NCBI GenBank assembly: GCA_029007015.1
Contig: JAQXHB010000113.1
Location: 1 to 31,564 of the forward strand
Direction of reading: 5' to 3'
Length of the DNA stretch: 31,564 bases
Source of the DNA: Bacillota bacterium
GTDB lineage: Bacteria; Bacillota; Clostridia; Oscillospirales; Acutalibacteraceae
Each line of letters starts with the position of its first letter. Positions within the stretch are counted from its first letter, which is position 1. The notes under the pieces are model-generated. The model was not told the origin of the DNA. It ran no database searches and saw only the letters and a list, made by a program, of their open reading frames with translations. A program made the position numbers and the translations under genes. Below are positions 22,376 to 30,518 of the stretch, one piece after another.

Positions 22376-23158
22376 ATGGAAATTCTTACACCCGTAATCA
22401 TAACCGCCGCGATTGGCCTGCTGGCCGGCATACTGCTGGCCGCCGCCGCCAAATTTTTGGCCGTGCCGGTCGATGAGAAACAGACTGAGATAAGGGAGCT
22501 TCTGCCCGGCGCCAACTGCGGTGGATGCGGCTACTCGGGCTGTGACGGATATGCCGCGGCAGTCGCATCGGGCGAGGCCGCGCCCAATCTTTGTTCGCCC
22601 GGAGGTGCCGACACAGCCAAGGCTATTGCGGCCGCTATCGGTGCCGAGTGCGGCGACATGGTACCAAATGTGGCGGTGGTGTCGTGCCACGGCCGCAATT
22701 CAAAGGTGCGCGGCAGTTACAACGGCGCCGCATCGTGCGCCGCCGCAGCCAATCTGAATGGCGGCCCCAATGCCTGCCGATACGGCTGTCTCGGATTTGG
22801 CGACTGCGCCGCTGTGTGCGATAACGGCGCAATCACCGTTACCGACGGCGTCGCCGCCGTTGACCCTGCAATGTGCCTCGGCTGCGGCAAATGTGCCGCC
22901 GTGTGTCCGAGACACCTCATCGCCATGGCGCCGCTCGGCGCGCCGGCCGTCCTGTGCCGCAACAGCGACAAAGCCCCTGCCACCCGCGCGGTGTGCACCG
23001 ACGGTTGTCTGGGCTGTGGCAAGTGCGTGCGCGTCTGCCCGTCAGAGGCCGTTTCGCTGGTCGGAGGCGTGGCTGTCATCGACTCGGGCAAGTGCACCCA
23101 CTGCGGCAAATGCGCCGACAACTGCCCGGTCAAATCCATCGCACACCCTTACAACTAA
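22376..23158 (+). CDS. rnfB: Electron transport complex subunit RnfB
   Basis: RnfB (260 residues) accepts electrons from ferredoxin. One N-terminal membrane helix (~5-27) is followed by the RnfB-type 4Fe-4S domain (C48, C51, C56, C73). Next come a Cys-rich middle segment (CRYGCLGFGDCAAVC) and three further ferredoxin-like motifs: CLGCGKCAAVCP, CLGCGKCVRVCP and CTHCGKCADNCP. This multi-cluster layout is that of the clostridial long-form RnfB. ATG 22376 is preceded by AAAAGGAGG. It is the last gene of the cluster and is followed 13 nt later by a strong terminator. Confidence 0.97.
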   Translation: MEILTPVIITAAIGLLAGILLAAAAKFLAVPVDEKQTEIRELLPGANCGGCGYSGCDGYAAAVASGEAAPNLCSPGGADTAKAIAAAIGAECGDMVPNVAVVSCHGRNSKVRGSYNGAASCAAAANLNGGPNACRYGCLGFGDCAAVCDNGAITVTDGVAAVDPAMCLGCGKCAAVCPRHLIAMAPLGAPAVLCRNSDKAPATRAVCTDGCLGCGKCVRVCPSEAVSLVGGVAVIDSGKCTHCGKCADNCPVKSIAHPYN

Positions 23159-23170
23159 CCGTCACCGGTA

Positions 23171-23201
23171 CAAAAAGGCGGCCCTAATAGGCCGCCTTTT
23201 T
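23171..23201 (+). terminator. Intrinsic terminator of the rnf cluster
   Basis: A perfect 12-bp stem (23172-23183 with 23190-23201), extended by an outer C-G pair, has a 6-nt loop and its 3' arm ends in TTTTT. It follows the rnfB stop by 13 nt. Confidence 0.94.
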
Positions 23202-23227
23202 GCACCGTGCGGCATGGCAAAAAAGCC

Positions 23228-23256
23228 TTGACATCGGCGGTGCATGAAATTATAAT
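23228..23256 (+). promoter_or_regulatory. Consensus promoter of asnA
   Basis: A perfect TTGACA (23228-23233) and a perfect TATAAT (23251-23256) are separated by exactly 17 nt. The predicted start near 23263 gives a ~45-nt leader with an AAGGAGA ribosome binding site. No T-box or other riboswitch fits in so short a leader. Confidence 0.93.
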
Positions 23257-23307
23257 TAAAAGACAAATGTTGTGGCTGCGGCCGCATTTTAAGGAGATAT
23301 TCTGCCA

Positions 23308-24315
23308 ATGACAAAGTTACAAACGGTTGAGGGCTATACGCCCAAACTTTCACTGCGCGACACCCAGTGTGCCATCAAATTTGTCAAAGATACCTTTCAG
23401 CGCGAGTTGTCAGAGCGGCTCAATTTACAGCGCATCAGCGCGCCGCTTATCGTTGAGGCCGGCAGCGGTATCAACGACGATTTGAACGGCGTCGAGCGCA
23501 AGGTTAGTTTCGATATTCGCGTCACCGGCGGCACGGCTGAGGTGGTTCAGTCGCTGGCTAAATGGAAGCGCACCGCACTCAAGCGCTACGGCTTTGAGCA
23601 CGGCGAGGGGCTATACACCGATATGAGCGCCATTCGCCGCGATGACGACATGGATAATGACCACTCGGTATATGTTGACCAGTGGGACTGGGAAAAGGTC
23701 ATTTCGGCCGACGAGCGCACCGTAGAGTATCTGCAGAGCACCGTGAGGAACATTGTCGCCGCCATTTCGGCCGCCAAGTCGGCCGTGCGCGCCGAGTACC
23801 CGATGCTTGATGCGCCAGTCGCTGACGAGGTTTACTTTATTACCGCTCAGCAGTTGGAGGATATGTACCCTGACCTGACGCCCAAACAGCGCGAGCGCGC
23901 TGTTACCCGCGAGCACCGCGCCGTGTTCATCATGCAAATCGGTGACAAACTGCGCAGCGGCGCGCCGCATGACGGCCGCGCACCCGACTACGACGACTGG
24001 CACTTGAACGGCGATTTGCTTTACTGGGACTATGTGCGTGACTGCGCCATCGAGGTGTCCAGCATGGGCATACGGGTGGACGCACAGTCGTTGGCCGCGC
24101 AATTGGCGGCCGCCGGTTGCGAGGACAGAATGAAGTACGATTACCACAAGGGCGTCGCTTCGGGCCAATTGCCGCTGACCATCGGCGGCGGTATCGGCCA
24201 GTCGCGGCTGTGCATGCTGCTGCTGGAAAAGGCGCACATCGGTGAGGTGCAGGCGTCTGTCTGGCCGCTTAAGATGCGCGAGGAATGTGCCGAGCACGGC
24301 ATTGTGCTGCTGTAA
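23308..24315 (+). CDS. asnA: Aspartate--ammonia ligase
   Basis: AsnA makes asparagine from aspartate, ammonia and ATP in the cytoplasm. The 335-residue protein is close to the usual 330 and has the class II synthetase-like fold. Motifs include RISAPLIVEAGSGINDDLNG, KWKRTALKRYGF, GLYTDMSAIRRDD with VDQWDWEK, and the C-terminal GGGIGQSRLCMLLL that forms motif 3 with its Arg. ATG 23308 follows an AAGGAGATATTCTGCCA leader. It stands alone between the rnf terminator and a convergent terminator, driven by a strong promoter. It uses ammonia, unlike glutamine-dependent AsnB. Confidence 0.97.
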   Translation: MTKLQTVEGYTPKLSLRDTQCAIKFVKDTFQRELSERLNLQRISAPLIVEAGSGINDDLNGVERKVSFDIRVTGGTAEVVQSLAKWKRTALKRYGFEHGEGLYTDMSAIRRDDDMDNDHSVYVDQWDWEKVISADERTVEYLQSTVRNIVAAISAAKSAVRAEYPMLDAPVADEVYFITAQQLEDMYPDLTPKQRERAVTREHRAVFIMQIGDKLRSGAPHDGRAPDYDDWHLNGDLLYWDYVRDCAIEVSSMGIRVDAQSLAAQLAAAGCEDRMKYDYHKGVASGQLPLTIGGGIGQSRLCMLLLEKAHIGEVQASVWPLKMREECAEHGIVLL

Positions 24316-24332
24316 TTATTCATAAAAATTCA

Positions 24333-24363
24333 AAGGGGCGGCGCCGCTTGGGTGCCGCCCCTT
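24333..24363. terminator. Terminator between asnA and lacZ
   Basis: A 10-bp GC-rich stem (24333-24342 with 2454-24363 numbered as 24354-24363) has an 11-nt loop and lies between convergent stops at 24315 (plus) and 24405 (minus). The minus direction has a better U-run (TGAATTTTT) than the plus (TTGTTGT), so it may serve lacZ better than asnA. Confidence 0.75.
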
Positions 24364-24404
24364 GTTGTCTATTTACAACTGTTTGTTCAAAAATATTTCC
24401 TCAG

Positions 24405-27359
24405 TTACCTGACCGGACTGACAGAAAATGCAAAGTGAATGTCCTTTTCACTCAGGCGGTAGCGCTCGTCAAGGTCGGGCCCGCAACTGGCAGAGCCGAC
24501 GCCCGAATTGCGGTAGTCGAGCCGCACATGGGTGGCCGTGCTCTCGCCCAATTGGTCGGTATGCGTGGCAGAGTATAACTGTGCGATGCTGTACTTTGAC
24601 ACATTCAGTTCCATCTGGTTCTCGGCTGTCACAGCGATTTTGCCAATTTGAACATACTTGACGCCGGTGTGGGTGCCGTGTTCCTGCGGGCGTACATAGG
24701 GCACATATTCGGCGTCGGCGGTTGATGAGTACATACCCATCGGCGCGTGATGGCACATGTCGCAGTAGTTGTCCATCGGGCCGCGTCCAAAGTAGGTGAA
24801 GCGGTCGATGTCGCTCGGCATGTCGATTTCAAATCCGAGTCGGGGCAGCCACACGCTGTGGTCATTGACATGGCCGTCGAGCGAGACCTCGGCTGTGCCG
24901 TCGGTCAGCACACGAATACGCACAGTGTAGCGGAAAACGGGCATGCGCGATACTCCGGCCAACGCCGCACTGACGGTGATGACGCCACCGTCCACAGTCA
25001 CGCTGTACACATTTGTGAAGGTGCGGTCAAGATTTTCGCCCTCCCAAATATTGACAAACGCCCACTTAGCCGCCATGCGGCCGTCGTTGTCGGTGACAGC
25101 GCGAAATGCGCCCAGCCTGACCGGCGCCGCCAGATGTTCCTGCCCGTCGATGACCATGGAGTCAAAACTGCCGGTTGCCTTATTCAGACGGTAGACGAAG
25201 CCGTCGCCCACGGCGTAAATGTAGCGGTCGTCCTGCTTGAGCGTCGCCTCGGTGGCGGCGGGCGGGTCGTTCACGACGGGGCAGTCGAGCGGCTGCTGCA
25301 GCGTGCCTAATTGCTCGCCGTCGCGCACCATGGTCAGGTTGATGAATGCGCCCAGTTTGCAACTGTCGGGCAGGCCAAGTTCGATAGGCACGCTTACGGT
25401 TGAATGAGGCGCGGCGGCCGCCTGAATGTGACGGCGGTCGGTTGTTTTACCGTCCACGCTGACGGTGCAAATGAAGTCAAATCGGTTGAGGTCGGTAAAG
25501 TCGCACCGATTCTCTATGATGAGGTTTTCGCCTGCTACAGAAAATCTAAACGGAGCATATGCCGTCTTGACGGCCATTGTGCCCGATTTGAAGGAGCGGT
25601 CGGCAAACACCAGTCCGTCACAGCAGAAGTTGCTGTCGTGAGTCATTTCGTTCCAATCGCCGCCGTAGCGCTGAACGCCGTTTTCGATGACGACATGGTC
25701 GGCCCACTCCCAAATACAGCCGCCGATGATGGACGGATGGCTGTAAAAAGCCTCGACATAGTCGTGCACATCACCCGGGCCGAGCCCCATCGCGTGGGAA
25801 TATTCGCACAGAAAAATCGGCTGTGAAATGCGCTCGGGGTGCGCGGCCCAATCCATCAAGTCGGCTATCGGTGAGTACATGCGCGAGTAGAAGTCACTGC
25901 GCCGGCAGTTCTCCAACGCACCGGCGTAGCGCTCGGCGGTGTAGCGGGCTTTGTCCTCGGCCTGCTCAACGCCTTGGCCCAGTCGTTTGGCGGTATCAAG
26001 CGCCTGCTCGGCGTCTTTCATGCGAATGTACCACATCTCCTCGGCGCGCGCCGAATCCTCGCAGTGAATCAGCCGAGTGCTGTCGTGCGCGCGCAGCCAC
26101 TCTATCATGGCCACATGGTTAGGCCCGTGGCCCGACTCATTGCCGGTTGACCACGCGATGACGCACGAATAGTTCTTGTCACGCTCAAAGGCGCGTTCCA
26201 TGCGGCTGATGAAGGCATCATGCCACATCGGGTCTGTGCACGGCCATGCCGGGTCGTCCACATCAAATTCGTAGTCGACATTTGCCTTTCGGCGCAGTGC
26301 GCCGTGGGTTTCAATGTCGGTTTCGAGAATGACATAAAGCCCCAGTCGGTCGCACATCTCAAGAAATTTCGGCGTAGGCGGATAGTGAGAGGTTCGCACA
26401 GTGTTTATGTTGAGCGATTTGATGAGTTTCAAATCGCGCAGTATCTGACCGTCGGTCATGCACCAACCGCCGTTGGGGTCGGTGTCGTGGTGGTTGATGC
26501 CCTTGAGTTTGACGGGACTGCCGTTGATGAGCAGTTCTCGGCTGTCAGAGAGGGCGACGGTGCGCAGACCGACCGTTTGCTCGATAATCTCGCCCGCGCA
26601 CTCCAATTTGAGGGTGTATAGGTACGGGTCCTCGCTGTTCCACAAATGGGGATTGCTGACGGTGAAGTGAGCGTGCGCGCCGTCGGCGGTACCGATGACG
26701 CAGTCACCGTCGGTCAATGTGATGTGCGCGTCGCGGTCGAGTGTAACCTCGACCGATTGGCAGTCGGCCGTCACGCGGAAATCAATCAGGTGTCCCTGCG
26801 GGCGTGACAGAATGTATATATCGCGGAATATGCCGTTGTAGCGGAAGCAGTCCTGATCCTCCAGATAACTGCCGCAGCACCATTTGCGCACCTTGATGCG
26901 CAGGGTGTTGGCGCCCTCCTTTGCGTAGGGGGTCAAATCAAATTCCGACTGCAAGTGACTGCCGTCGGTGCAACCGACGGGTGAGCCGTTCAAAATAACT
27001 TCGGCAAACGAGGCGACACCCTCCATAACCAAGTAATGCTGACGGCCGTCGAGGTGTATATCGACCACTCGCTCGTAGATGCCCATCGGATTTACATTGG
27101 GCACAAAGGGCGGGTCGTATGCAAAGGGATAGTTGATGTTGGCGTAGTTAGGATGCTCATAGCCGCGCAGTTGCCAGCAGGACGGCACATCTATTGTGTC
27201 CCATTTTTGCGGCTCTGCGGCGCGGTCGCCGTCATCAAAGAAGCAAAAATTCCACTGACCGTTGAGCACGGTGCAGTCGGCTTTGCCGCCCGGTATGTAG
27301 TAGCATCTCTGCGGCAGTCGGCCACTGCTGAGGTTGCTCGGGTCCTCGTAAAATCTCAT
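24405..27359 (-). CDS. lacZ: Beta-galactosidase, glycoside hydrolase family 2
   Basis: A 984-residue LacZ-type enzyme with no signal peptide, so cytoplasmic. Domain order is the N-terminal sugar-binding domain (VPSCWQLRGYEHPNYANINYP), two Ig-like domains, the TIM barrel and the C-terminal small-chain domain (FTYFGRGPMDNYCD). The acid/base is E408 in STGNESGHG and the nucleophile is E519 in FLCEYSHAMG. Between these the protein has ~35 more residues than E. coli LacZ (111 versus 76 apart), seen as a charged Ala/Glu/Lys-rich helical insert after IHCEDSARA. ATG 27359 follows an AAAGGAG site that overlaps the trmL stop, so it is translated with trmL. No lactose transporter or regulator is nearby. 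Confidence 0.94.
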   Translation of the reverse strand: MRFYEDPSNLSSGRLPQRCYYIPGGKADCTVLNGQWNFCFFDDGDRAAEPQKWDTIDVPSCWQLRGYEHPNYANINYPFAYDPPFVPNVNPMGIYERVVDIHLDGRQHYLVMEGVASFAEVILNGSPVGCTDGSHLQSEFDLTPYAKEGANTLRIKVRKWCCGSYLEDQDCFRYNGIFRDIYILSRPQGHLIDFRVTADCQSVEVTLDRDAHITLTDGDCVIGTADGAHAHFTVSNPHLWNSEDPYLYTLKLECAGEIIEQTVGLRTVALSDSRELLINGSPVKLKGINHHDTDPNGGWCMTDGQILRDLKLIKSLNINTVRTSHYPPTPKFLEMCDRLGLYVILETDIETHGALRRKANVDYEFDVDDPAWPCTDPMWHDAFISRMERAFERDKNYSCVIAWSTGNESGHGPNHVAMIEWLRAHDSTRLIHCEDSARAEEMWYIRMKDAEQALDTAKRLGQGVEQAEDKARYTAERYAGALENCRRSDFYSRMYSPIADLMDWAAHPERISQPIFLCEYSHAMGLGPGDVHDYVEAFYSHPSIIGGCIWEWADHVVIENGVQRYGGDWNEMTHDSNFCCDGLVFADRSFKSGTMAVKTAYAPFRFSVAGENLIIENRCDFTDLNRFDFICTVSVDGKTTDRRHIQAAAAPHSTVSVPIELGLPDSCKLGAFINLTMVRDGEQLGTLQQPLDCPVVNDPPAATEATLKQDDRYIYAVGDGFVYRLNKATGSFDSMVIDGQEHLAAPVRLGAFRAVTDNDGRMAAKWAFVNIWEGENLDRTFTNVYSVTVDGGVITVSAALAGVSRMPVFRYTVRIRVLTDGTAEVSLDGHVNDHSVWLPRLGFEIDMPSDIDRFTYFGRGPMDNYCDMCHHAPMGMYSSTADAEYVPYVRPQEHGTHTGVKYVQIGKIAVTAENQMELNVSKYSIAQLYSATHTDQLGESTATHVRLDYRNSGVGSASCGPDLDERYRLSEKDIHFAFSVSPVR

Positions 27360-27372
27360 TGTAAATACTCCT

Positions 27373-27888
27373 TTACTCGAAACTGTGGCAATCGTCCCAG
27401 TTGTACTTGGTCAGTTGGCCGGCGTTTTGCAATTCCGGGTAGTTCCACTGCCGCAACGCTTCGTACACGCCGATGGCAATGGAGTTGGACAGATTGAGGC
27501 ACCTCGCGCCCCCAATCATCGGTATGCGCACGCACCGCTGCTCATGCTCAAACAGCAGTTTTTCGGGCAGTCCGTGGGTCTCGGCGCCGAAGAAAAGGTA
27601 GCATCCGTCGGGGTAACTGACCTCGCTGTGAATGTGCGGCGCTTTGGAGGAGAAAAAGTAGTATTCTCCTTTGTTGCGGCTGAAAAAATCGTCTAAATCA
27701 TCGTAATATGTAATGTCCAGCAGATGCCAGTAGTCCAGCCCCGCCCGCTTTAACTTGCGGTCGTCCACCGTGAAGCCCATCGGCCCGACAAGGTGCAGCC
27801 GCGCGCCGGTAGCCGCGCAGGTGCGGGCAACATTTCCGGCGTTTTGCGGTATTTGCGGCTCAACCATAACTATATTAAGCGTCGCCAT
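27373..27888 (-). CDS. trmL: tRNA (cytidine(34)-2'-O)-methyltransferase
   Basis: A 171-residue SPOUT-class methyltransferase that 2'-O-methylates the wobble base of certain leucine tRNAs. Family motifs are NIVMVEPQIPQNAGNVARTCAA at the N-terminus, HLVGPMGF, LFFGAETHGLP (motif 2) and CLNLSNSIAIGVYEALRQ (motif 3), which together form the knotted SAM site. The length is normal. Its start overlaps the 3' end of uvrC by 14 nt, and its AGGAGGAGA ribosome binding site lies in the uvrC coding region. lacZ follows after 13 nt. Confidence 0.95.
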   Translation of the reverse strand: MATLNIVMVEPQIPQNAGNVARTCAATGARLHLVGPMGFTVDDRKLKRAGLDYWHLLDITYYDDLDDFFSRNKGEYYFFSSKAPHIHSEVSYPDGCYLFFGAETHGLPEKLLFEHEQRCVRIPMIGGARCLNLSNSIAIGVYEALRQWNYPELQNAGQLTKYNWDDCHSFE

Positions 27889-29719
27889 ATCTCTCCTCCT
27901 TGTGATAGTGGCGGTATATACTCTCTGCGGCCGGACGGGTCATACCCTCTACAGCCATCAAACTGTCCAAATCGGCCGCCTTGACGGCCGCCAGTGTGCC
28001 GAAATGGGTCAGCACGGCCTGTGCTCGCTTGGGGCCGATGCCGTCGATGTCGGTCAGTGACGAGTGAAGCATGGCCTTTGAGCGGCGGGCGCGGTGATAT
28101 CCGATGGCAAATCGGTGCACCTCGTCCTGAATGGCGGTGATGAGGGTGAACACGCGGCGCGTCGCCTTGATGGCAATTTCGCCGTCGGTGCCGACCAGCG
28201 CACGCGTGCGGTGGCGGTCGTCCTTGACCATGCCGAACACCGGCACATCAACCTTGCAACTTGCCACCACCGGCATCACGGCCGACAACTGACCGGCGCC
28301 GCCGTCCAGCAGTATCAGGTCGGGCAGTCGGTCGAAGCCCTCTTTGCCCAGTTGATAGTCGGCCAGCCGCCGTGCCAGCACCTCGGCCATGGAGGCGTAA
28401 TCGTCCTGACCGGTGAAACTGTTGATTTTAAACTTGCGGTAGGCGCTCTTGAAGGGCGCCCCATCCTTGAAAACAACCATGCCGGCCACATTTTCACTGC
28501 CGGCCGTGTGCGATATGTCGTAGGCTTCAATGTATTTCGGCGGCCGCCGCAGACCGATAAGTTGAGCCAGTTCATCAAGCGCCGCCGTTTGGGCACCGCT
28601 GCGCCCCGTGCCCTCGGATAAATGCAAAAAGGCGTTGTCAGAGCACAGTTTGACAATCTGCGCCTGTTCGCCGCGCTGGGGCAGGGTGATGTGCACTGCC
28701 CGTCCGCGCTTGTCGGTCAGCCATTGGGTCAGCAGTTGGCAGTCGTCGCACTCGCCGTCGAGCGCAACGGTGGGCGGCACCTCGCGCCCCAACGAATAGT
28801 AGCGGGTGATAAATTCGGCGCGCGCCGCGGCGGCATCGTCCACCGCCGAGGTGATGAAGTGTTCGCGGTCGCACAGCCGTCCGCCGCGGAAGGTGAGCAC
28901 CTCAAAACAGGCACTGTCGTGCGACATGGCCAGTGCAATAACATCCTGGTCGGCCACTTTGGTGCGCACAACCGTCTGCCGCTCAGCCACCTTGTTGAGT
29001 GCGGCTATGCGGTCGCGCAAGCGAGCGGCTCGCTCAAATTCGAGCCGCTCGGACGCCCCGTTCATTCGGTGGGTCAAATCCTCAAGCACCTCACGGCTGC
29101 CGTTTTTGAGAAACTGCACCGCCTCGGCCACCGACTGGTCGTATTCGTCCCGGCCGATTTTGCCGGCGCAGGGGGCCGAACACTGGCCTATAAAGTAGTT
29201 CAGGCACGGTCGCGTGCCGCGCCGTCCCATTTCACTCGGTCGCTTGGCACAGGTTGCCAGCCCAAAGGCCTTGCACGCCGCCTCGACCGACTCACGCACC
29301 ACATAAAAGGAATTGTACGGCCCGATGTACTCGGCGCCGTCGTCGGCCGTCTGCTTGACGGCGCGTATGCTCGCCCACGGCGGCGGAGTAACACGGATGT
29401 AGTGAAATCCCTTGTCATCCTTGAGGAGTATGTTGTACTTGGGCGAATGCTGCTTTATCAGCGAACATTCGAGGGTAAGCGCCTCAAATTCACTGCTGAC
29501 CTGAATGTAGTCAAAATCATCAACATTGGCCACCATTTGGCGTACCTTTTCGGTGTGGTGGGTCTGCGAGCCGAAGTACTGGCTGACGCGGTTTTTGAGC
29601 GCCTTGGCCTTGCCGATATAGATAATCTTGCCGAAGGCGTCCTTCATGATATACACGCCGGGCAAAAGCGGCAGTTGCATGGCTTTTTTTCTCAGTTTAG
29701 CCAGCCGTTGGTCGGGCAC
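27875..29719 (-). CDS. uvrC: Excinuclease ABC subunit C
   Basis: UvrC makes the two incisions of nucleotide excision repair with UvrA and UvrB. The 614-residue protein has the N-terminal GIY-YIG nuclease (PGVYIMKDAFGKIIYIGKA), a Cys-containing CLNYFIGQCSAPC region, the UVR domain that binds UvrB (~200-235), the RNase H-like nuclease (EAYDISHTAGSENVAGMVVF; LILLDGGAGQL) and C-terminal helix-hairpin-helix motifs (IDGIGPKRAQAVLTHFG). The start is GTG 29719, 7 nt after GGAGGT; the in-frame GTG at 29728 overlaps that site and was rejected. It follows the dehydrogenase gene by 24 nt and overlaps trmL. Confidence 0.97.
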   Translation of the reverse strand: MPDQRLAKLRKKAMQLPLLPGVYIMKDAFGKIIYIGKAKALKNRVSQYFGSQTHHTEKVRQMVANVDDFDYIQVSSEFEALTLECSLIKQHSPKYNILLKDDKGFHYIRVTPPPWASIRAVKQTADDGAEYIGPYNSFYVVRESVEAACKAFGLATCAKRPSEMGRRGTRPCLNYFIGQCSAPCAGKIGRDEYDQSVAEAVQFLKNGSREVLEDLTHRMNGASERLEFERAARLRDRIAALNKVAERQTVVRTKVADQDVIALAMSHDSACFEVLTFRGGRLCDREHFITSAVDDAAAARAEFITRYYSLGREVPPTVALDGECDDCQLLTQWLTDKRGRAVHITLPQRGEQAQIVKLCSDNAFLHLSEGTGRSGAQTAALDELAQLIGLRRPPKYIEAYDISHTAGSENVAGMVVFKDGAPFKSAYRKFKINSFTGQDDYASMAEVLARRLADYQLGKEGFDRLPDLILLDGGAGQLSAVMPVVASCKVDVPVFGMVKDDRHRTRALVGTDGEIAIKATRRVFTLITAIQDEVHRFAIGYHRARRSKAMLHSSLTDIDGIGPKRAQAVLTHFGTLAAVKAADLDSLMAVEGMTRPAAESIYRHYHKEERYGDA

Positions 29720-29743
29720 GGTGTCCACCTCCGTCGTAAGGGT

Positions 29744-30514
29744 TTATTTCTTTCGCGCCGCCTTGTTCTGCTGTCGGCACCAGATGCGCATGACCGTCCT
29801 GTGCGGCAACAGTTTGCAGGCCAGCGCCTGCAATTTGTTCAAGCCGCCGCAAACCGAAACATCCTTGCCGCGGCGCATATCCTTGAGTGCCGATGTGACC
29901 ACCTGCTCAGAGGTCAAAAAGCGGCTGTAATAACTGATGGTGTCGTCGCTGACAGCGCGGTCAAAGAACTCGGTGCGCACCCAAAACGGGCAGACGGCCA
30001 TGGCGTGAACGCGCCCTTTTTGCTCGGTGTTGACAGCACGGGTGAAACTGAGCACATATGACTTGCTCGCGGCGTACACACCGGCGTACGGCACCGGCTG
30101 AAAGGCCGATATCGAGCACAACTCATATATTTGACCGCCGTCGGTCATGTAGGGCAGCGCCAGATATGTCACCGCTGTCAGTCCACGGCAGTTGAGGTCG
30201 ATTATGCCCAATTGCTCATTTAGCGGCAGGCGGTCAAATTCACCGAATTTGCCGTATCCGCTGGCGCACACCAGCGTTTCCACCTTCGGCTTTGCCTCCG
30301 CCAGCGCCGCGGCAAAGCGGTCGATGTCGCCGCTGTCGGTCAAATCGAGGGCCAGCACACGCGCCGGCGTTGTCATCTCGCCGGCCAGCGCTGCAAGCCG
30401 CTCGGCGCGGCGCGCAATCAGCCAAATCTCGTCGTAATTGCCCGATTTTTCGAGGCGCCGTGCAAACTCGCGCCCCATGCCGGACGATGCTCCGGTGATG
30501 ATTGCAATGCTCAT
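29744..30514 (-). CDS. Short-chain dehydrogenase/reductase (SDR) family protein
   Basis: A 256-residue NAD(P)-dependent oxidoreductase of unknown substrate. It has the nucleotide-binding TGASSGMG at 7-14, Asn108 in DLNCRG, a Ser in ELCSISAF (~134-136) and the catalytic Y147-x3-K151. The usual NAG motif is CASG. IARRAERL after strand 2 carries Arg residues that would favour NADP. Its C-terminal ~40 residues are basic and partly hydrophobic (LACKLLPHRTVMRIWC), as seen in SDRs that sit on membranes or handle lipids, but that is inference. ATG 30514 lies 4 nt after the stop of the phosphohexomutase, with AAGGGTGA as ribosome binding site. Confidence 0.9.
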   Translation of the reverse strand: MSIAIITGASSGMGREFARRLEKSGNYDEIWLIARRAERLAALAGEMTTPARVLALDLTDSGDIDRFAAALAEAKPKVETLVCASGYGKFGEFDRLPLNEQLGIIDLNCRGLTAVTYLALPYMTDGGQIYELCSISAFQPVPYAGVYAASKSYVLSFTRAVNTEQKGRVHAMAVCPFWVRTEFFDRAVSDDTISYYSRFLTSEQVVTSALKDMRRGKDVSVCGGLNKLQALACKLLPHRTVMRIWCRQQNKAARKK

Positions 30515-30518
30515 TCAA

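Noticed and set aside
23257..23307. T-box or other riboswitch ahead of asnA
   Set aside because: The leader from the consensus promoter is only ~45 nt and lacks any T-box motif.
29720..29728. GTG 29728 as start of uvrC
   Set aside because: It overlaps the GGAGGT site; GTG 29719 has a 7-nt spacing.
28622..30061. Long open frame (479 codons) on the plus strand opposite uvrC and the SDR gene
   Set aside because: It is antisense to two well-recognised genes, has no ribosome binding site and its protein matches no family I know; GC-rich codon use opens such frames.
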